A stretch of 64,000 nucleotides of DNA from Prorocentrum cordatum (Eukaryota > Sar > Dinophyceae > Prorocentrales > Prorocentraceae), in contig CAUYUJ010000769.1 in assembly GCA_963575745.1 (NCBI GenBank), positions 460,001 to 524,000 on the forward strand, written 5' to 3'. Position 1 is the stretch's first letter, and the number at the start of each line of letters is the position of its first letter. The notes under the pieces were generated by a model. It saw only the letters and a list, made by a program, of their open reading frames with translations. It did no database searches and was not told the origin of the DNA. Shown here one piece after another: positions 11,774 to 22,724 of the stretch. The position numbers were made by a program, and so were the translations under genes.

Positions 11774-12256
11774 TCAGGCGGAAGGCAGCACGAAGCCCAG
11801 CTCTGCCGCGAGCTGCTTCGCCTCCGCCCTGGACAAAACCGCTCTCTTGTCGAACTCCAGGAGCGCCTTCCGCAGGGACGCCGGCGGCCCGCACTCCAGG
11901 AACTCTCGCGGCGGCGGCCGCAGGATCAGCATGTTCCGCATGCACGTGGCGCGGGAGAACATGACGTAGAGGTGCAGCCACCACTGCTCGTCCGACATGC
12001 CCGTGCGGCCAGCGTCCTCGTCTCTCGCGCAGTCGATGGTGACGCCCTTGCGCAGCGTCTGGCCCTGCGACAGCGTGGAGGTCAGGTAGGACGCGTGCGT
12101 CAGGGTGAACCCCGAGCGGCGCACGCTGTGCGCCCCCGAGCTCTGCCATGTGAACTCCCTTTCGCTGGGCCTGAACATCAGCAAGCTCCGCGCCCGCGCC
12201 TCGGCCTGGCCGTCGTCGTCGGCGCCTTCGGCGCCCTGTCGCAGCACCTCGGCGAC
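11774..12256 (-). CDS. C-terminal exon of a PIF1/RecD-like SF1 helicase
   Basis: 161 codons including the TGA stop. Helicase motif V is visible as THASYLTSTLSQGQTL (residues SQGQT) and motif VI as LYVMFSRAT, with the conserved Arg. A leucine-rich tail follows, with EFLECGPPASL and a closing EAKQLAAELGF. In superfamily 1 helicases motifs V and VI bind ATP and DNA in RecA-like domain 2. The upstream motifs I-IV are not in this exon. The exon start is placed at a CTCCTCAG acceptor followed by GTCGCC, in phase 0. The codon third positions are mostly G/C. The upstream intron holds a 160-bp satellite. A degraded paralogue of the tail lies at 53.54-53.81 kb. A Helitron-type or other mobile-element helicase is possible; the family is confident, the biological role is not. 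Confidence 0.75.
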   Translation of the reverse strand, partial: VAEVLRQGAEGADDDGQAEARARSLLMFRPSEREFTWQSSGAHSVRRSGFTLTHASYLTSTLSQGQTLRKGVTIDCARDEDAGRTGMSDEQWWLHLYVMFSRATCMRNMLILRPPPREFLECGPPASLRKALLEFDKRAVLSRAEAKQLAAELGFVLPSA

Positions 12257-12258
12257 CT

Positions 12259-13077
12259 GAGGAGCCCAACAACTTCCTTGTTGCGTCCAAAATGTGGCCT
12301 GGGAGCTGCGTTCTGGCAGCGCGAGAACCCAAAATTGACGACAGTAACAGGTTTTGGATGACCCGCTCGGATTACCAACATGATCTGCGGGCCCCATAGG
12401 GAGGGGGCTCCCGCCTGAGACTTCATCGCAGTTCACTCACAGACGAGGCTCCCGCCTGAGACTTCCTCCATATTCAAGCTTGAGGAGCCCAAAAGTGACG
12501 ACAGTTACAGGATTCCGATGACCCGCTCGGATTACCAACATGATCTGCGGGCCCCATAAGGAGGGGGCTCCCGCCTGAGACTTCCTCACAATTCACTCAG
12601 AGACGAGGCTCCCGCCTGAGACTTCCTCCAAATTCAGGCTTGACGAGCCCAACAGTGACGACAGTTACACGTTTCCGATGACCCGCTCGGATTACCAACA
12701 TGATCTGCGGGCCCCATAGGGAGGGGGCTCCCGCCTGAGCCTTCCTCAGAATTCACTCACAGACGAGGCTCCCGCCTGAGACTTCCTCCAAATTCAGGCT
12801 TGAGGAGCCCAAAAGTGACGACAGCTACAAGTTTCCGATGACCCGCTCGGATTACCAACATGATCTGCGGGCCCCATAGGGAAGGAGCTCCCGCCTGAGA
12901 CTTCCTCCCAATTCACTCACAGACGAGGCTCCCGCCTGAGACTTCCTCCATTTTCAGGCTTGACGAGCCCAAAAGTGACGACAGTTACAGGTTTCCGATG
13001 ACCCGCTCGGATTACCAACATGATCTGCGGGCCCCATAGGGAGGGGGCTCCCGCCTGAGACTTCCTCACAATTTACT
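12259..13077. repeat. 160-bp satellite, ~5 units
   Basis: Units start at about 12321, 12481, 12641, 12801 and 12961 with a period of exactly 160 bp. Each carries GAGGAGCCCAAAAGTGACGA, GATGACCCGCTCGGATTACC and two copies of GGCTCCCGCCTGAGACTTCC. A partial unit abuts the helicase exon: the acceptor region of that exon is itself the first bases of a unit. Low divergence suggests recent amplification. The unit length rules out a CRISPR array. Confidence 0.92.
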
Positions 13078-13345
13078 CAACGATGATGAGGATGAGGATG
13101 ATGAGTGGTGGTGAAGATGAGTGGTGAAGAGGATGATGATTGATTGTGAGTGGTGGTGGCGATGATGATGTTTGAATGAGGATGATGCCGATGCCGATGA
13201 TGATGATGATGTTCGTGAGCGTGTGAGAGAGTGCGAGTGATGATGATGAGTATGTGAGTGACTAAGCATGTGAGAGAGCATCATCGATGATGCTGATGAG
13301 GTTGATGATGAGAGAGTGTGAGTGAGTGTGAGTGGGTGTGTGTGT
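13078..13345. repeat. GAT/GTGA low-complexity repeat
   Basis: Degenerate GATGAT, GAGTGGTGGT and GTGAGTGTGAGT units, following directly on the 160-bp satellite. Confidence 0.85.
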
Positions 13346-14575
13346 GTTCCTGTTCCTGCGCGGGGTGCCCAGAGAAAACAAGAACCCTACTTTGGATGTA
13401 GGGAAAAAAATCAGATTCTCGGATTTGGTGAATCTAACTCTTAGAATCGAATGAGGGCCTGGTGGGGTGAGGGGATCTTTTTCATAGTTTAATCACATTA
13501 GCTGGGGGGAAAGGTGTTCCCAGAACCCCGACATCATGATTTGTTCATGACCACGGCTTCCAGAGGTCTCGCTGGGACTGGTCTCTCATCCCGAGTGGTG
13601 TTTTGACAGCCCCGATGCCCCAAAAGGCCCCTGGAGGCTGGGGGGAAGGTCTGTGTTTGGCCCAAGCAACGACTGTTACTCCAAATCCCTTGTTAATTGA
13701 CCCCCCCTCCAAATGCGACCTAACATTCCGGACCCCCTCTTCGACGGGCTCCTTGATAAACCGGACCCCCTAAGCTCCAATCCAAAGAAAACGCCCCAAT
13801 AAACGGGACCCCCCCACTTACAAAAAAAGGCGCCGTGCCCCAGTGGACAACTCACCCCCCCCAGATGTGGATATAGGCTATTCCCTTCGGGTTTCGAAGG
13901 GTACGTATATCCCCAACTGAGGTAGGATGGTGGGGATCGAGATGGGGATGGGGATGGGGATTGGTTCAACGATGCTGATCAAAGAACTCCGCGCGGACCT
14001 CCCAGAAATTATCTGCATGCAGCCTTTTCTTCTTCAAGATACACCTCAAAACCCCGACTCCCGTCGCGCCCCTAACCACGTCGCATAGTCGCATACGTGT
14101 CGGATCCATAACGGACTTTTCGCACCCGCGTCGAATCCATGTCGAATCCGCGCCAGATCCACGCCAAATTCGTGTCGAGTCCGCATCGAGAAAAGAAACC
14201 AACTTGGGGGACAGACGAGGTTCCTCGAAGATAAGGGGGATGGAGGCAAATCCTGTCGAAGTCGGTCTCTGGACCGCTCCTGGGGTCCATCAGGTGCAAT
14301 GTTTCACCCCGAATCCGTTTTGACGGTGCTTGAGAGCCCCCAAACCAAGTGAAGAGATGTCAGGTGGTGACCTGGAATCCCCCAAAAGTCACCGCCGGGT
14401 TTGAACACGGGGTCACCGCCGATTTTGTGACTCCTGAACCCACCAGCGTTCGGGACATCCTCGAAAAACCACACGAGTCCCAAAACCGGGTGGTGACACC
14501 AAATTGCCCGAGACTCACCACCGGGTGTTCTCACCACCACGTTTCGGGACTTCCAAGGTGCCAGCGCCCGAAAAC
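13346..14575. other. no gene recognised; relatively AT-rich spacer
   Basis: No convincing exon on either strand. Small direct repeats of TCGAATCCGCG/CCAGATCCACGCC type lie at 14.10-14.18 kb. The TTTTGACGGT/TTTTGACAGCCCC motif at 13.60 and 14.32 kb recurs at 59.53 kb, so parts belong to old dispersed repeats. Confidence 0.5.
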
Positions 14576-14584
14576 GCCCCCGGG

Positions 14585-14780
14585 CCGACTTGGGGCCCTC
14601 TTGGAATGCTCCAGGGCCGTCTTAGAGGCCATCTTGGGCGTCTTAAAGGCCTTCTGGGCTGTCTTGGGGGCCTCTTGGGGCCGCCTAGGGGGCCTCTTGG
14701 GCCGTTCTGGGGCCATCTTGGAGGCCTCTTGGGCGATCTTTGGGCGATCTTTGGGGGCTCTTGGGCCGTCGGAAGGCCGA
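14585..14780 (-). repeat. CCCCAAGAG minisatellite, reverse orientation
   Basis: Units of CTTGGGGGCCTCTTGGGGCC type. On the minus strand this is the family seen at 1.66-2.2, 34.15 and 49.36 kb. Confidence 0.75.
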
Positions 14781-14885
14781 AACGAAGCAAATGGCAAAAT
14801 CCTTCAAGATCCAACGAACAAAATTGGTACTTCTTGCCTTTTCTGGCATGCCAAAAACCTTTCGGGCCCAGCACCTCGAACCTTC

Positions 14886-15043
14886 TCCTCCTCCTCCTCC
14901 TCCTCCTCCTCCTCCTCCTCTTCGTCGATCTCCTCCTCTCCCCCTCCTCCTCCTCCTCCTCCTTCTCCTTCTCCTCCTCCTCCTCCTCCTCTTCCTCCTC
15001 CTCCTCCTCCTCTTCCTCCGACGAAGAGGAGGAGGAGGAGGAC
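14886..15043. repeat. TCC microsatellite ending in a GGA hairpin
   Basis: About 130 bp of TCC units, then CCGACGAAGAGGAGGAGGAG, so the right end can fold back on the array. Confidence 0.9.
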
Positions 15044-15074
15044 CTCGAACCTCAGAGGCGAACCTCCCCTTCCC

Positions 15075-15206
15075 TCATAAGGCCGAGGCCTTACTGCTAG
15101 AGGCGGACGGCGTCGGGCCCACGTCGGCGGGGTCCTGCGGCCACGACGCCTGCAGCGGCCACGCGAAGCCCAGCGCGACGGTGCGGCCGGTGCGCTTCTC
15201 GGAGAC
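15075..15206 (-). CDS. terminal exon, unknown protein
   Basis: 43 codons plus TGA. The peptide begins VSEKRTGRTVALGF and ends SSSKASAL. It is bounded upstream by a good acceptor, CATCCCACCAG|GTC, with an AT-rich intron beyond it, in phase 0. Third positions are mostly G/C, unlike the surrounding low-complexity DNA. The TCC microsatellite starts about 30 bp past the stop, so the 3' UTR is repeat. Not recognised; it may be the 3' end of the minus-strand exon series further right, or a separate gene. Confidence 0.45.
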   Translation of the reverse strand, partial: VSEKRTGRTVALGFAWPLQASWPQDPADVGPTPSASSSKASAL

Positions 15207-15309
15207 CTGGTGGGATGTTGAGCAATGGTGATTACATTCATACATGTGTAGGTATACAGATCTAGATTCGTGTATCTTACCATATCTATATACATACATC
15301 TGCTATCTG

Positions 15310-15690
15310 TACACGTGTACATATACTAGAAACAACCGCGCGCTCGCTTTGCGCGCACTCAAGTTCTAGAGACGTTCAAACTAATGTTTGCCGCGATAAG
15401 CCAGTCCCCTTCGTTCACAGATTGTTGATCATCCTCTCATTATTCCTCCCCCTTTCCTTCATTTGCCTTCAATCATCCTCCACCTCATCATTCGCCTCAT
15501 GCTTCGCATATGTTATTCCTGCCTCATCTTCATCTGCTGATCCTGTCACTTTGTGAAATTTCGCTTGTTAATGCGATCCCTGCCCCAAAGCGTCCCAGGA
15601 TGCCCCCCAACAAAATGCGAAGGGGCCCAAAGACTCCAATCGGGCGAACGTGTGCCCAGGCCACGTCCACGTGGGCAGAAAAGCGGCCCA
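15310..15690. other. no gene recognised
   Basis: Mixed-composition sequence with TCATTC-type pyrimidine-rich stretches. No exon with a coding-like third-position bias was seen. Confidence 0.4.
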
Positions 15691-15695
15691 AGGGA

Positions 15696-15713
15696 GAGAG
15701 AAAGAGAGAGAGC

Positions 15714-15769
<56 letters not shown>

Positions 15770-15810
15770 GGCAGGCAGACAGACAGACAGACAGAGAGAG
15801 AGAGAGAAAA
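15696..15810. repeat. GACA tetranucleotide repeat
   Basis: About 20 GACA units flanked by GAGA runs. A second, longer GACA array is at 57.35-57.48 kb. Confidence 0.95.
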
Positions 15811-15983
15811 CAAATTATCCTGGCGAAGGACCCAGCCATATGCAGCTGTGAGTACCGTCGTTTCGGGTATCGCCGTCGGGGGATCTCCTCGCGGGGCCAT
15901 GAAACGTGCGGAGGGCGTGCCGATGTGGGGCGGGGCTGGCACGTGGGCGCTGCCACTGGTGCTCTAGGCGGAACGCACTACCT

Positions 15984-16116
15984 GGCCATCGCTCGGACGC
16001 CCATTCCCTGTGTTTTTGTTCGGTGTTGTGTGTGTGTGGTTTTTCCGGCCGAATGATCAAGGATGCTCCTCGATGGTCCTCCCCGAAGGAAACATACACA
16101 CGTCCGAGCGATGCCA
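15984..16116. mobile_element. family M MITE, copy M2
   Basis: Bounded by GGCCATCGCTCGGACGCC and ACGTCCGAGCGATGCCA; interior with GCTCCTCGATGGTCCTCC. Lies at the left border of the 78-bp satellite array. Confidence 0.85.
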
Positions 16117-16119
16117 GGC

Positions 16120-17545
16120 TACGGGGCCGCGAAACGTGTGAGGGGTGCGCCGCAGTGGGGCGGGGCATCCATTGGGGCCTTCGTTGGAGTTCCCCATAGG
16201 GCCACAAAACGCTGTACTGGGTGGGGGAAACGCGTGCGAATTCCGCCACTGGGACCTCCAATGGAGCTCCTTACGGGGCCGCGAAACACCGCACTCGACA
16301 CAAGAACCGCATGCGAGTTCCGCCCCTGGGACCTTCGGTGCAGCTCCCTATGGGGCCAGGGAACGCTGCACTGGGCGCGGGAACCCATGCGGGCTCCGCC
16401 ACTCGGACCTTGGGTGCACCTCCCTATGGGGCCACGAGACGCTGTACTGGGTGGGGGTGTCGCATGCGGGCGGTGCCACTTGGGGCCACGAACAACCGCA
16501 CTGGGCGCAGGAACCGCATGCGAACGCCGCCACTGGGATCTTCGGTGGAACTCCCTATGGGGCCACGAACCACCGCACTGGGCGCAGGAACAGCATGCGA
16601 GTGCCGCCTCTGGGACCTTCGGTGGAACTCCCTATGGGGCCACGAAGCGCAGTACTGGGTCGGGCTGTCGCATGCGGGCGGTGCCACTTGGGGCCACGAA
16701 CAATCGCACTGGGCGCGAAAACCGCATGCGAACGCCGCCACTGGGATCTTCGGTGGAACTCCCTATGGGGCCACGAACCACCGCACTGGGCGCAGGAACA
16801 GCATGCGAGTGCCGCCACTGGGACCTTCGGTGGGGCCACGAAACGGTGCACTGGGCGCAGGAACCGCATGCGAGTTCCGCCACTGGGACCTTCGGTGGAG
16901 CTCCGTATAGTGCCTCGACTCGCTGCACTGGGCGCAAGAATCGGATGCGGACTGCGCCACTGGGACCTTCGGTGGAGTTCCCTATGGGGCCACGAAACGC
17001 TGTGCTGCGCACAGGAACCGCGTACGGATTGCGCCACTTGGACCTTCGGTGGAGCTCCCCATGGGGCCACGACACACCGCAATGGGCGCAAGAAGCGCAT
17101 GCGCACTGCGCCACAGAGACCTTCGGTAGACCTCCCTATGGAGCCACGAAGCGCTGCATTGGGCGCAGCAACCGCGTGCGGACTGCGCCACTGGGACCTT
17201 CGTTGGAGCTCCGTATGGGGCCACGACTCGCTGCCCAAAGCGCAAGAAACGCATGCGCACTGCGCCACTAGGAACTTCGGTGGAGCTCCGTATGGTGCCA
17301 CGACTCGCTGTACTGGGCGCAACAACCGCGTACGGACTGCGCCAATCGGACCTTAGGAGGGGCTCCCCATGGGGCCACGAATCACTGCGCTGTGCGCAGG
17401 AACCGCATGCGTACTGCGCCACTGGGGCCTTTGGTGGAGCTCCCTATGAGACCACGAAACGATGCACTGGGCGAAGGAGCCGCAAGCGGACTGCGCCACT
17501 GGGACCTTCGGTGGAACTCCCCAAAAGGGCCACGAAACGTGCGAG
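16120..17545. repeat. ~78-bp satellite, array 1
   Basis: About 18 units, each with the order CTTCGGTGGAGCTCCCTATG, GGGCCACGAAACGC, CTGGGCGCAGGAACCGCATG. A few units are extended by a CGGGCGGTGCCACTTGGGGC block, giving spacings near 130 bp. Long ORFs in every frame result from the repeat. Array 2 of the same family is at 59.61-62.41 kb. Confidence 0.93.
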
Positions 17546-18000
17546 GGGTGTGCCAAAGTGAGGGGGGTGACGGGAGGAAGGAGGGGGGGAGGGGGGAGGA
17601 GGGAGGAGTAAGGAGGGAACGTGGACCCATGACGATGATGACGACGATGTTGATGATGAGAACATGATGATGGGATGATGGAAGTGATGATGGGACGATG
17701 GGATGATGGTTGGTAGGAGGAGGTGGGAGGAAGAGAGGAGGATAGGAGTGGAGGTGGGACGCAGGTTGTTGTCTCTTCAAGGCGAGGACCCATCACCACA
17801 GGATGGTTGGAATCACGCATTTTTGTGTCATGCAGTGAGCGCGCGCGAGCTGCGCGACGCTCGTGTCCTAATCCTCCTACCGTGCCTCGGCTTCGCTCGA
17901 GAGGCAGCTCCCTGCCCGCGCACAGCCCCATGAAAGGGGGACGATGACGCGCGACGCAGCCCCCCAACATCGAACAACCACACACAAGCAACGAACACGA
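17546..18000. other. spacer with GGA/GAT low complexity
   Basis: Purine-rich GGAGG and GATGATGG stretches, then about 150 bp with no feature. The order satellite, then GGAGG, then CAAGGCGAGGACCCATCACC recurs at the right end of block 1 of array 2 (60.36-60.49 kb), so this flank belongs to the same duplicated unit. Confidence 0.5.
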
Positions 18001-18001
18001 C

Positions 18002-18007
18002 AGTGAG

Positions 18008-18063
<56 letters not shown>

Positions 18064-18072
18064 ACGACGAAC
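18002..18072. repeat. ACG microsatellite
   Basis: About 21 GAC/ACG units; reads as Asp, Thr or Arg runs. Confidence 0.95.
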
Positions 18073-18424
18073 CACGAACGGCGACCTAGTCGACACGTAC
18101 AAGCGAGCGACAAGCAACACGACTACGGATTACGAGCGACGAACGTTCAACGATGTCGCATATGCGAGCACATCGCTCGGTGGCCATCTCGCGGGGGGAG
18201 TCTGCATGAGAAGAAATTCGATGGCCTCGGGAAACCTCAGGCCGCGTCGGTCATGCGTCGAACGCGCGTCGCGCCAGGCGCGGTGGCACAACATCGCAAC
18301 TTCGGCGACGAAGCTGCTGGCGCTCGAATCGGCACGCGGCGCCAGCCAACTTCCTTGCTTGCCTGGATGGCGATCGCGCGCGCGGGCGGAGGCTCCCGCG
18401 CCGCGTGGTGGGCCTAATCCGGGA

Positions 18425-18656
18425 ATTAGACGCCCGAGTTATCCGGGGTAACTCGGGTCCGGGGTAACTCGGGCTTGGGTTCCCGAAGAACGAACCCGAG
18501 TTAGCCCTGACCCGAGTTACCCCTGATGATTCAGGGCTCTGGACGCCCGAAATATCCGGGGTAGCTCGGGTCCGGGATAACTCGGGTTCGGACTCCCGAA
18601 AAACGAACCCGAGTCAGCCCTGACCCGAGTTACCCCTGATGACTCGGGGCTCTGAG
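18425..18656. mobile_element. palindromic element H, dimer 1
   Basis: Two tandem units of about 118 bp. Each begins CGCCCGAGTTATCCGGGGTA or a close variant and carries AACGAACCCGAGTTAGCCCT and GAGTTACCCCTGATGATTC. The unit is strongly self-complementary through repeated CCCGAGTTA/TAACTCGGG words. A second locus at 37.72-37.95 kb is also a dimer. Non-coding. Confidence 0.85.
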
Positions 18657-18994
18657 GGAACGCAATGCGTTGCCCCGCGGTCGGCGCGCGGCGCCGATCC
18701 GACTCCGCGTGGCGTCGGCAGCGTGGCTCGGCGAACGCCGCTCGCGCGGCGGTCGGCGCGTAATTAGCGCCGAGCGGTGATGGCGCCTCGCTGCGCGGCG
18801 GGCACCCCTGCGGGGCGCGTCGCGGGGGCGTCGAACATGCACGCTCGTCGCTCCGCGATGTTCGCGGAGGGGATGGGGGGGGGAGATCGTGGGGAGGGGG
18901 GAGCTCCACGGCTCTGCAGTCGGCTGTGCCTCCTGTGCGGGACGCGCTATGCTGGCTATGCCGAGCCTGGCTTCACCTTCAGCCTTGAGAGTGC

Positions 18995-19156
18995 TGATGG
19001 GCCTGTTTTCCACCACCACCACCATAAGTTAGATGGAGGAGGAGGAAGAGGAGGAGGAGGAGGAGGAGGAGGAGGTGGAGGAGGAGGAGGAGGAGGAGGA
19101 GGAGGACCCCCTCCCCCTCCAACTTATGGTGGTGGTGGTGGAAAACAGGCCCATCA
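18995..19156. mobile_element. MITE-like inverted repeat with GGA core
   Basis: Left arm TGATGGGCCTGTTTTCCACC followed by CACCACCACCATAAGTT; the right arm is its near-perfect inverse (36 bp). The centre is a GGA microsatellite of about 75 bp. The CAC run encodes consecutive His in one frame; this is a coincidence of the repeat, not a vector tag. Confidence 0.8.
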
Positions 19157-19239
19157 AGTGCGGCGCGAGGTGTGCGTATCATGTGAGTGACCAGGTCTGC
19201 GCCTGCGAGTCTTGCATCTGTTTATGGTGTGTGTCTGTG

Positions 19240-20412
19240 TGTGTGAGTGTGTGGCCGGCGGCGGGGGCTCCCTGAGCTCCGAGAGCGCCCCCGAGAGCCC
19301 CGACTCCCCTCGGTACAACCCTCGGCGGTGCTGGGCCGACGCCGAGGACGCGGCCGAGGAGTTGGGTGAGGCAGCCGCGAGGGCGGCTGAGCCCTCGGCC
19401 AAGCCACCGACCCTCGATAACGCTGACCGTGGGGTAGCGGCGGCGCCCAGCGCCTGGCGCAGGTCTCACCGCAAGGCGAGCCCGTGGCGCCCGTTGCCGA
19501 CGACGAGTGCGGCACTGGCCCTCGGCAACCTCCCGAGGACGTGGGCCCCTTGGTCGAGGACGGGTTGGCCGCTTGTCTGGAGGCGCGGCCGCTGGACGCA
19601 GAGGACCCGCCGGGCGCCTCCGCCGACGGCATCTTCGACATTGAGCGCGAGTGCGCCGCGCTGGAGTCAGCCTCGCTTGCCGCTTGCCCTCCCCCTTGGG
19701 CGCGGCCCCGCGGTGGTCGAGGAAGTGACGAGGGTGGAGGCTGCTGCCCAAGGCGCGCTGGTCGCCCCCCTCCCCCGGGGCGCTCCCGGCGGAGGTCGAG
19801 CGAGGTACAGGTCTCGGAGATAGCGAGGGCGCGGCGATGCCTTCGCGAATGGAGCGGCTGGACCCCGGCCTCCACGGCGCCCAGGGCCAGCGCCAGAGGC
19901 AAGGGCCAGGAGCATCGCTGGCTGCGAACGCTGGGTCCCCAGGTGGCGGCCGCGGCGGCGGCGCTGCTGGGGCGCTTTTCGCTGACGGCAACGGCGGTGG
20001 CCCCCCTCACTCCTGGGCGCGGCCCAGTTGAGGTCGGAGACGCGGCAGCGGCGCTGGCCCTGGGCGCGCAGCCCGCCCACCTCCCCCCCGCGACGCCCCC
20101 GGCTGAGGCCGAAGGGGGGGGCGGCGCCAGCCCCCCTGCCTCCCGGGGCGCCCCCTGCGGAGGTAGTGGCGCCCGGCCGCGGAGTGGAGGTCGCGCGGCT
20201 CCTGCTGCGGAGGTGGAGCGACTGGGACCCAAGGCCACCGGCTCCGGTTGCGGAGCCGTGACCACCGGCTGGGGTCAGCAACGGCCGCGCAGCTGGAGGT
20301 TATACCCTCCCTCCCGCGACGCCGCCGGTGGAGGTTGAGGTGACGGCTGCCGCGGGAGACGGCGGCTGGAGGCTGCCCTCCCTCCTGGGCCAGGCCCGGG
20401 GGCGCGTGTGAC
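19240..20412 (+). CDS. acidic, proline-rich coding region (frame shifts)
   Basis: Strong third-position G/C bias on the plus strand in successive frames. The first part has an AEDAAEELGEAAARAAE helix-like stretch. After a frame change near 19.44 kb comes a very acidic segment (LVEDGLAACLEARPLDAEDP). A third part has repeated PPATPPAEAE / LPPGAPPAEVV / LPPATPPVEVEV units and ends at a TGA near 20.41 kb after LLGQARGRV. The frame changes mean short introns, indels or a decayed gene; I cannot tell which. No family was recognised. No mapped mobile element lies inside. Confidence 0.45.
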
Positions 20413-20709
20413 GTGGGTGGGAAGAAACCACAGCCCCACCACGGTCAGCTCCCACTCCTCGATTTTTATGCGCGTTGGCCAGGCAACGAGCTTCTCAGGC
20501 CGCACACAGCCCCCAGCGCGGGGCTGGGGCGGCGGACAGCCAGGGCAGGAGGCGCAGCGGCGCCGCCGCGAAGTGAGGAAGGGTGTAGACGGGCGGGACA
20601 AGCGGCCCCGCTCTCGACCAGAAGGCCGGCGACGGACGTGCTGCTGGACGCACGTGCGCGCGCAGGGAAGCGAAGAGGGGAGGGTGAGAGTCTCACTTCG
20701 CTGAAACCT

Positions 20710-21330
20710 CGCGAGCCAAAATGTTTGGCAACGTTCGGCCTCGGGCCCCCACGGAGGACGAGTCGGCATTAAAAAGCAGGGCGATGGGGTCGGGACATCT
20801 CGGGACCGCGCATATCAAGAGCTAGAAACAAGAACGCATCGGATGGCTGCGACGGCGGCGCTCCATCGCCCCCCTCGGGCCGCATGGAGGCTTTCTGTCG
20901 TCACGGCTGGATCCGCCTCGAAAAGCGGGCCATAATGGACCCGCAGAGGGGTCTGGGGGCAGATTTTCAGCGGACGTGGGCCACGCGGACACACTTCTGG
21001 CGGCAAGATGCTTTCACGACGTGGACTCCCCGAGGTCTGGACCCCTCTCGCGGAGGCTCGTGTTTCGCCTTGAAGCGCTAGCTGACGGCACCCGAAACTC
21101 CTCAAAAGGCCCCCCCCAAACAAAAAACAGGAACGGCCAAACGCCTCCCGTCGTGTCTCCTGGCGCGAGGTGTGCCAGGGCCCGGGGGGCAAACGCTGGT
21201 CCTCGGGCATGTTTTTTGGCAAAACAGTCGAAGCGGACCCGGAGGAGGTGACGGGGAGCCCCCTTGGTGGCCCCAGGCGGGCGGGCCCAGGTCGAAGCTC
21301 GAGCCCTGGAGCCTCTGAGCCTCGAGCCGT
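20710..21330 (+). repeat. diverged family A repeats
   Basis: Contains AACGTTCGGCCTCGGGCCC, GACCCGCAGAGGGGTCTGGG and GGTGGCCCCAGGCGGGCGGG blocks that resemble family A in altered order. Probably several nested fragments. Confidence 0.35.
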
Positions 21331-21399
21331 CGGCGCCTGCCTCGCGAACGAAACTGCAAAAAAACCTCCCGCCGTGTTTGCGTCGATATCGCGAGGAGG

Positions 21400-22000
21400 T
21401 CGGATAACTGTTCCTTCTGTGACAGCTCATGAGAGCATCTCGGATTAACTCGATGGCTCTTGCGGATCGATGCTAACCGAAGCTAGCTCGACGCTGATCG
21501 ACGCTGCATCCGCGCTAGATCATGGACTACCAGATGCTAATCGACGTTAGCGCACTCCCAGAACTGAATTACGAAGGTGCACAAGGCCCCCATGAGTTGC
21601 CACCGAAGAACTGGCCCTCCTGCGACCTGAGTCACCTCTACTTCGAAGTAGTAACCGCGCCAGCCTGCTGGCACCCCCACGTCCTCTGGGCCGCACAAGG
21701 ACATACTAGAACGATGCGTCTTCCTTGGAGGCGCGCGTCCGACCCGAACCAATATATAGAACACATATTGCATCATCCCGTTTCTTGAGCGGTATGGCCA
21801 GAAAGCGCCCGCCACATAGCTTACAACATAAGATTCCTTATGATTTCTCAGCGCGCGCATCGCCACTAAGGGGGGAGCGACGCACACGTTATATTAGCAA
21901 CCCTGTGCCCCTGATATTCAATCCCTGGGGACAATACAATTCGGGGTCCACGGGGAATAATAACCAACAGCCCCTGATATTAATCCCCATGGGATGATAA
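21400..22000. other. no gene recognised
   Basis: Short GATCGATGCTAACC/GATCGACGCTGC repeats at 21.46-21.55 kb. ORFs of about 90-115 codons on both strands at 21.52-21.89 kb lack coding-type third-position bias, so none was called. Confidence 0.4.
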
Positions 22001-22200
22001 GATTTGGGGTCCAGGGGGGGATAATCCGCCAATCCGGCATGTGAGTTTCTGAGAGCGTGGACTTGAGCTCGCTCAAGCTTCGCTCTGCAAGGAGGAAGGG
22101 GGGGGGGACACCATTTCCGAAGCCATTCAATGTTCGGGAGCCGGGGGGGGGCTCGCTCTGCAAGGGGGGGGAGAGGGGCGCCATTTCCGACGCCAGTCAG
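21907..22200. repeat. two short tandem duplications (~73 and ~75 bp)
   Basis: The first pair shares GCCCCTGATATT..AATCCC..GGGGTCCA..GGGG..ATAAT. The second shares CTCGCTCTGCAAGG followed by GCGCCATTTCCGACGCCAGT. Each is present twice in tandem with about 80% identity by eye. Confidence 0.65.
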
Positions 22201-22724
22201 TGCTTCTAGAGGCTCCAGGCTCCGAAGGGCAAGCCTCTCTATAATCTAACTAAGTCGTTTTAGAAAACAAGCAACCCCCTTGTAACTACTGAGTACGATC
22301 GCGGAACGTACCAACTATATATGACAAGTTATGTGTTGTATTACTGCATCTGTAATGGACTTGTCTAAGTTAATACAGAGTTACCAAGTGAACCTATAAG
22401 TAAGTCAGAGTTATAAGAAGCTAGCGACTGTATAGCATCAAGCCAATCCAAGTTAAGAAAAATTAAAAGAACTTCTGAGATGTTACAACAAGTTACAGGA
22501 AACTACAACATGTTACGACGAACTGCAACAACGGAACCCCCATCGCAGAGTATGCACTCCTTTCCATGCCCCCTCTCGGGATGCAGCCTCTTCTGGTTCA
22601 AGATAGAGCCCACACGGAAACATCATAAGATTGCTGGGACATTTCAAGCGACTGGACTGAAACACCCAATTGAAGCGTATTATAAAACACTTATCGGATG
22701 AAGAAAACATGAAGGTTGACCTCG
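22200..22724. other. AT-rich spacer, no gene recognised
   Basis: Lower GC than the surroundings, with TTACAACAAGTTACAGG-type words. No exon seen. Confidence 0.45.

Noticed and set aside
12259-13077. CRISPR-like regular array
   Set aside because: The whole 160-bp unit is repeated, without unique spacers; no cas-like genes; eukaryotic context.
18995-19156. Run of His codons resembling an affinity tag
   Set aside because: It comes from a natural inverted repeat of CAC/GTG, with the mirror copy on the other arm; no vector sequence nearby.
20703-20716. GAGCCAAAATG resembling the reverse of the dinoflagellate spliced leader
   Set aside because: Only about 11 bases match; the rest does not, so it is probably chance.
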